From contig VERS01000086.1 in assembly GCA_018882545.1 (NCBI GenBank), forward strand, positions 1 through 7,631: 7,631 bases of DNA, read 5' to 3'. This DNA comes from Mycobacterium sp. Lineage in GTDB: Bacteria > Actinomycetota > Actinomycetes > Mycobacteriales > Mycobacteriaceae. Position numbers and translations under genes: made by a program. Under the pieces are notes generated by a model. The model was not told where the DNA came from and made no database searches. It saw nothing but the letters and a program-made list of their open reading frames with translations. Of this stretch, positions 4,979 through 7,631 are shown piece by piece (position 1 is the first letter of the stretch; every line of letters begins with the position of its first letter).

Positions 4979-6298
4979 CTAACCGACTTCCGAGGTGACC
5001 TTCTTGACCCGGCGGTCCAAGGCGACCGCCTGCAGCGGCCGTCCGGCCAACCAGTAGACCCGTCCCAGCAGGCCGCGCGGATAGAAGATAGCGCGTTGTT
5101 CGTACCGACTTCCGTTGCCCTCCGGGGTGATTCGCATCTCCAGCCAGCGGTCGCCGGCCGCGCCGCGCTCGGCGTGCAGTTTGAGAACCTTGCCCGGCTC
5201 CCGCTCCTCGACGCGCCAGTGTTCGGGGACGCTGTTTTCCACCGCCCGCCAGAGTCTTTCGGGGCTGGCGGTCGTGTGCCGCGACCGGGTGTCGGTGTAC
5301 ACCACCTCACCGGCCCATTCCGGATCGCTGGGTAGCTGAGCGGCGGTGCCGGTATTCCAGGTGGTCTCGACCTCACCGCGGGCGATGCGGGCCAAGGCCA
5401 GTGACACCGAACGCTTGTAAGGAGTCAGTCCGCCCTCGGGGGGCGGGATGATCGAGTCGATGTCGTGGTTGTCCATCACCGCGTCGCAGTGCAACGACTC
5501 GACCAGCGGCCGGGCCAGGCCGGTGGGAATCGGTGTCACCAAGCCGACCCAGAGCGAGGCGATTCGGGGGGTGAGCACGGGAAGTACCAGAATCCGCCGC
5601 GGCCGCAGGCCCGCTACCTGGGCGTAGATCTGCATCATGTCGCCGTACTCGAGCACGTCCGGGCCGCCGATATCCCATTCCCGCGACTTGGTCACCGGAC
5701 AGGTCGCCGCGGCGACCAGGTAGTAGAGCACGTCGCGGATCGCGATCGGCTGAATCTTGTTGTGCACCCACTTCGGGGTCGTCATCACCGGCAGCCGGTC
5801 GGTGAGGTGGCGGACCATTTCGAAGGACGCCGACCCGGAACCGACCACGACCCCGGCCTGCAGCACGATCGTCTCGATCCCGGAGGCGATCAGGATCTCT
5901 CCGACGGTGGTGCGCGACTGCAGGTGGGTGGACAGTTCGGCACCCTTGGGGTGCAGGCCGCTGAGGTAGATGATCCGGCGGACGCCGGCCGTGCGTGCGG
6001 CAGCCACCACGTTCTGGGCGGCGCGGCGTTCCTCGGCGGCGAAGTCCTTCTCGAAGCCCATCGAGTGCACCAGGTAGTAGACGACGTCGACGTCTTCGAA
6101 CGCCTTCTCCAGGGAGGCGGGGTCCCCGAGGTCGCCGCGGGCCACCTCGATGCGGTCCCGCCACGGCACCCCGGCCAGTTTGTCGGGGTTGCGCGCCAGC
6201 GCCCGCACCTCGAAACCGCTCTCCAGCAAACGGGGGACCAGGCGTCCGCCGATATACCCGGTAGCTCCGGTCACCAGGCAGCGGAGTTTCTCGGACAC
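4979..6298 (-). CDS. NAD(P)-binding SDR-family protein with C-terminal DUF2867 domain
   Basis: This 439-residue protein opens with an atypical/extended SDR Rossmann fold. TGATGYIGG (10-18) is the dinucleotide glycine motif, RALARNPDKL (32-41) follows strand 2, and ARGDLGD is the adenine-side motif. The region around residue 111 (YLSGLHPKG) stands where SDRs carry the active site, but the classic YxxxK pair is not evident, so it may be an NmrA-like sensor or a divergent reductase. From about residue 300 the sequence (SVSLALARIARGEVETTW onward, with RLWRAVEN and YEQRAIFYPRGLLGRVYW) fits DUF2867, a START-like domain often fused to such SDRs. The start is GTG 6298, because GGGAGGG lies 6 bases upstream; the in-frame ATG at 6322 would place that Shine-Dalgarno inside the gene. 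No signal peptide. Substrate unknown. It is separated by 84 bases and a hairpin from the upstream cupin gene, so probably transcribed separately. Confidence 0.85.
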   Translation of the reverse strand: MSEKLRCLVTGATGYIGGRLVPRLLESGFEVRALARNPDKLAGVPWRDRIEVARGDLGDPASLEKAFEDVDVVYYLVHSMGFEKDFAAEERRAAQNVVAAARTAGVRRIIYLSGLHPKGAELSTHLQSRTTVGEILIASGIETIVLQAGVVVGSGSASFEMVRHLTDRLPVMTTPKWVHNKIQPIAIRDVLYYLVAAATCPVTKSREWDIGGPDVLEYGDMMQIYAQVAGLRPRRILVLPVLTPRIASLWVGLVTPIPTGLARPLVESLHCDAVMDNHDIDSIIPPPEGGLTPYKRSVSLALARIARGEVETTWNTGTAAQLPSDPEWAGEVVYTDTRSRHTTASPERLWRAVENSVPEHWRVEEREPGKVLKLHAERGAAGDRWLEMRITPEGNGSRYEQRAIFYPRGLLGRVYWLAGRPLQAVALDRRVKKVTSEVG

Positions 6299-6304
6299 TC
6301 TCAA

Positions 6305-6311
6305 CCCTCCC
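6305..6311 (-). promoter_or_regulatory. Ribosome binding site deciding the SDR gene start
   Basis: GGGAGGG on the minus strand is 6 bases upstream of GTG 6298. It is the strongest Shine-Dalgarno in the region and supports GTG over the upstream in-frame ATG at 6322. Confidence 0.75.
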
Positions 6312-6329
6312 TCACGTCTCATTCATTCA

Positions 6330-6359
6330 ACCCGCTGCCCGGGCCGCCCCGCAGCGGGT
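6330..6359 (-). terminator. Hairpin downstream of the cupin gene
   Basis: ACCCGCTGC (6330-6338) and GCAGCGGGT (6351-6359) form a perfect 9-bp stem around a 12-base loop. It lies 23 bases past the cupin stop and 19 bases before the SDR ribosome site. No T-run follows on the minus strand, so its efficiency as a terminator is uncertain; it could also be a leader structure of the SDR transcript. Confidence 0.5.
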
Positions 6360-6382
6360 GCGCGGCGGACGTCACAGCGCCG

Positions 6383-6826
6383 TCAGGAAACCAGGCAGCC
6401 GACCGGTTCGGGCACCTCCACCGACCTGGGTGCCCCGGCCGGATTGATGTAGACCACCTCCATCACCAGGGGTGTGTTGCCTTCGTTACGGCCATTGTGG
6501 ACGAAACCGGGTCCGACGCCCTCCTTCACCGGCGCACCCGCGCCGTACACCGCGTCGACGGTGCAGCTGCCATCCCCGGGAACGCTCCAGTGGGTCATCG
6601 TGCCGTCCTTGATGTACCCGAACACCTCCCCGGGGTGGTAGTGCCAGCCGGTTCCCCCACCTGGCGCGACGGTGACCCGGGTGACGACGTACTCGATGCC
6701 GTTGACGACGTTCTGCGACAAAATCTGCACCTCGACACCGGTCGGCGGGGTCCCCCAGGCCACCGAAGATCCGGTGATCGACCCGGCCGCGATGCCGAGC
6801 CCCACCATGACTGTCCCGACTCTCAT
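6383..6826 (-). CDS. Small exported cupin-domain protein
   Basis: This 147-residue protein has a short basic start (MR) and a hydrophobic stretch to about residue 24, then TPP, which reads as a Sec signal peptide with cleavage near residues 24-26. The cupin fold follows. Motif 1 is GWHYHPGEVFGYIKDG, with metal ligands His62, His64 and Glu67. Motif 2 is PGFVHNGRN, with His110. Conserved single-domain cupins may be enzymes or binding proteins, and the substrate cannot be read from the sequence. Cys88 and Cys144 could form a disulfide outside the membrane. ATG 6826 was chosen because it gives the full signal peptide; the frame is open far upstream, but that part is antisense to the amidohydrolase gene. 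AGGG lies only 3 bases upstream of the ATG, and a second ATG seven codons in is possible. The gene is divergent from the amidohydrolase gene. Confidence 0.8.
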   Translation of the reverse strand: MRVGTVMVGLGIAAGSITGSSVAWGTPPTGVEVQILSQNVVNGIEYVVTRVTVAPGGGTGWHYHPGEVFGYIKDGTMTHWSVPGDGSCTVDAVYGAGAPVKEGVGPGFVHNGRNEGNTPLVMEVVYINPAGAPRSVEVPEPVGCLVS

Positions 6827-6853
6827 GACCCTCAGGGTCGCACAACCCTGAAG
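6827..6853. repeat. Overlapping inverted repeats at the cupin start / divergent intergenic region
   Basis: GACCCT-C-AGGGTC (6827-6839) is a 6-1-6 palindrome touching the cupin ATG and containing its Shine-Dalgarno. CAGGGT (6833-6838) also pairs with ACCCTG (6845-6850) across a 6-base spacer, and the pairing extends outward with one mismatch. It could be an operator for the divergent pair or an RNA hairpin that masks the cupin ribosome site. Confidence 0.4.
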
Positions 6854-6879
6854 GCAGCGCACCGGATACCCGGCTTGGC

Positions 6880-6885
6880 TACCGT
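6880..6885 (+). promoter_or_regulatory. -10 element for a probably leaderless amidohydrolase transcript
   Basis: TACCGT fits TANNNT and ends 7 bases before the ATG at 6893, so transcription should start at or next to the A of the start codon. No Shine-Dalgarno is seen upstream. Both facts fit leaderless expression, common in mycobacteria. Confidence 0.45.
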
Positions 6886-6892
6886 GCCTGCT

Positions 6893-7631
6893 ATGGGGAA
6901 TTCCTATCTGCTGACCAACGGCCCGATCTGGACCGGCGATCCCGCCCAGCCCTGGGCGCAGGCCGTGGTGGTCCGGGGGTCCGATCTGGTGCATGTCGGC
7001 ACCCGCGACGCCGCCGATGACTTCTGCGACGCCGCCACCGAGACGATCGACCTGCACGGCCGGATGTGCCTGCCGGGCTTTATCGACGCCCACAACCACC
7101 TCGCGTCGATGGCGGTGTCCAAACTCGGCGTGAACCTCTCCGGGATCGTCGGCCGGGATCCGGTGCTGGCTGCGATACGCCGGTGGGTGGCCGACCAACA
7201 GCCTGACGCGCCGCTGCGCGGATACGCCTGGATGCCCGATTCGTTCGAGGAGCGCTCCCCGCGCCGGGAGTGGCTCGACGAGATCACCGGCGACCGGCCG
7301 ATGTACCTGTTCTCCGCCGACGCCCACGACTCCTGGTTCAACACCGCGGCCATGACAGCGGCCGGTATCGGCAAGGACACCCCTGACCCCGATCCCGGCG
7401 CCCAGTACTGGGTGCGCGATCCCGACGGAACCCCGACCGGGCACGCCGTCGAAGCCGCCGCGACCATCCCGATCCTGGTCGGACAGAACCTGTTCTCGGT
7501 CCCGAATGTGCGTGCCGCGCAGGAACTCACGCTGCTGCCGGCGCCGTCCTGGGGAATGACGTCCTACTTCGAGGCCGGCACCATCGTCGGCGAGACGAGC
7601 GAGGACTCGCGGTGGGTGTTCGAGGACCTGA
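6893..7631 (+). CDS. Amidohydrolase family protein, YtcJ-like (3' end outside window)
   Basis: The frame runs open from ATG 6893 to the window edge, 246 residues, with no stop. The N-terminus (YLLTNGPIWTGDPAQPWAQA) is the beta-sandwich strand typical of YtcJ-like amidohydrolases (amidohydrolase family 3). LHGRMCLPGFIDAHNHL (54-70) carries the first metal-binding HxH pair, His67 and His69, at the start of the TIM barrel. LFSADAHDSWFNTAAMTAAGI, a GAQYWVRDPDGTPTGHAVEAA-like segment and the LTLLPAPSWGMTSYFEAGT region follow in the order known for this family. Members hydrolyse amide or related C-N bonds using one or two metal ions; the substrate is unknown. Full-length relatives have about 530-560 residues, so more than half is missing. 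The ATG was chosen from the family N-terminus and the -10 element 7 bases upstream. Confidence 0.88.
   Translation, partial: MGNSYLLTNGPIWTGDPAQPWAQAVVVRGSDLVHVGTRDAADDFCDAATETIDLHGRMCLPGFIDAHNHLASMAVSKLGVNLSGIVGRDPVLAAIRRWVADQQPDAPLRGYAWMPDSFEERSPRREWLDEITGDRPMYLFSADAHDSWFNTAAMTAAGIGKDTPDPDPGAQYWVRDPDGTPTGHAVEAAATIPILVGQNLFSVPNVRAAQELTLLPAPSWGMTSYFEAGTIVGETSEDSRWVFEDL

Noticed and set aside
5373..6164. 263-residue minus-strand ORF inside the SDR gene.
   Set aside because: Arg/Gly/Pro-rich low-complexity translation typical of an out-of-frame shadow in GC-rich DNA; the overlapping frame has clear SDR motifs.
6827..7444. Upstream extension of the cupin frame giving a 353-residue protein.
   Set aside because: The extension is the antisense shadow of the amidohydrolase gene, which has clear family motifs; a signal peptide begins at Met 6826.

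Overview
The window looks like a mycobacterial chromosome (Mycobacterium/Mycolicibacterium type). It is GC-rich, and its PurF matches mycobacterial PurF closely along its length. A short SCP-like gene sits upstream of purF, as at the M. tuberculosis purine locus (Rv0804 to Rv0808 area, from memory). Several starts are GTG or TTG, and one or more may be leaderless.

Layout. (1) 2-714, plus strand: the 3' end of a CPBP-family membrane protease gene, overlapping by ATGA a 128-residue sterol-carrier-like protein. (2) About 715-3290: an accessory segment with visibly lower GC. It holds a 58-residue ORF (807-983) behind a promoter matching the mycobacterial DNA-damage (RecA-NDp/PafBC) motif. It also holds a small XRE-type regulator on the minus strand (930-1262), whose 3' end overlaps that ORF. 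Divergent from the regulator is a 624-residue asparagine-synthetase-like enzyme (1416-3290) without the glutaminase cysteine. (3) 3291-4933: purF with its own promoter and a TTG start. (4) 4934-6826, minus strand: a hairpin, an NAD(P)-binding SDR/DUF2867 protein (4979-6298), another hairpin, and a small exported cupin (6383-6826). (5) 6893 to the window end, plus strand: a YtcJ-like amidohydrolase, probably leaderless and cut by the window edge.

The most interesting part is region 2. It looks like a small insertion in a housekeeping purine locus. It combines an orphan ATP-dependent amide-forming enzyme with a divergent repressor-like gene, a near-palindromic operator candidate (1343-1358) over the predicted transcription start, and a damage-inducible small ORF converging on the repressor gene. 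No RiPP precursor, leader peptidase, transporter, integrase or transposase is visible, so any biosynthetic role is inference.

No rRNA, tRNA, CRISPR array or insertion sequence was seen. No gene-free stretch exceeds 300 bases; the longest are 1263-1415 and 3291-3424, both annotated as regulatory.
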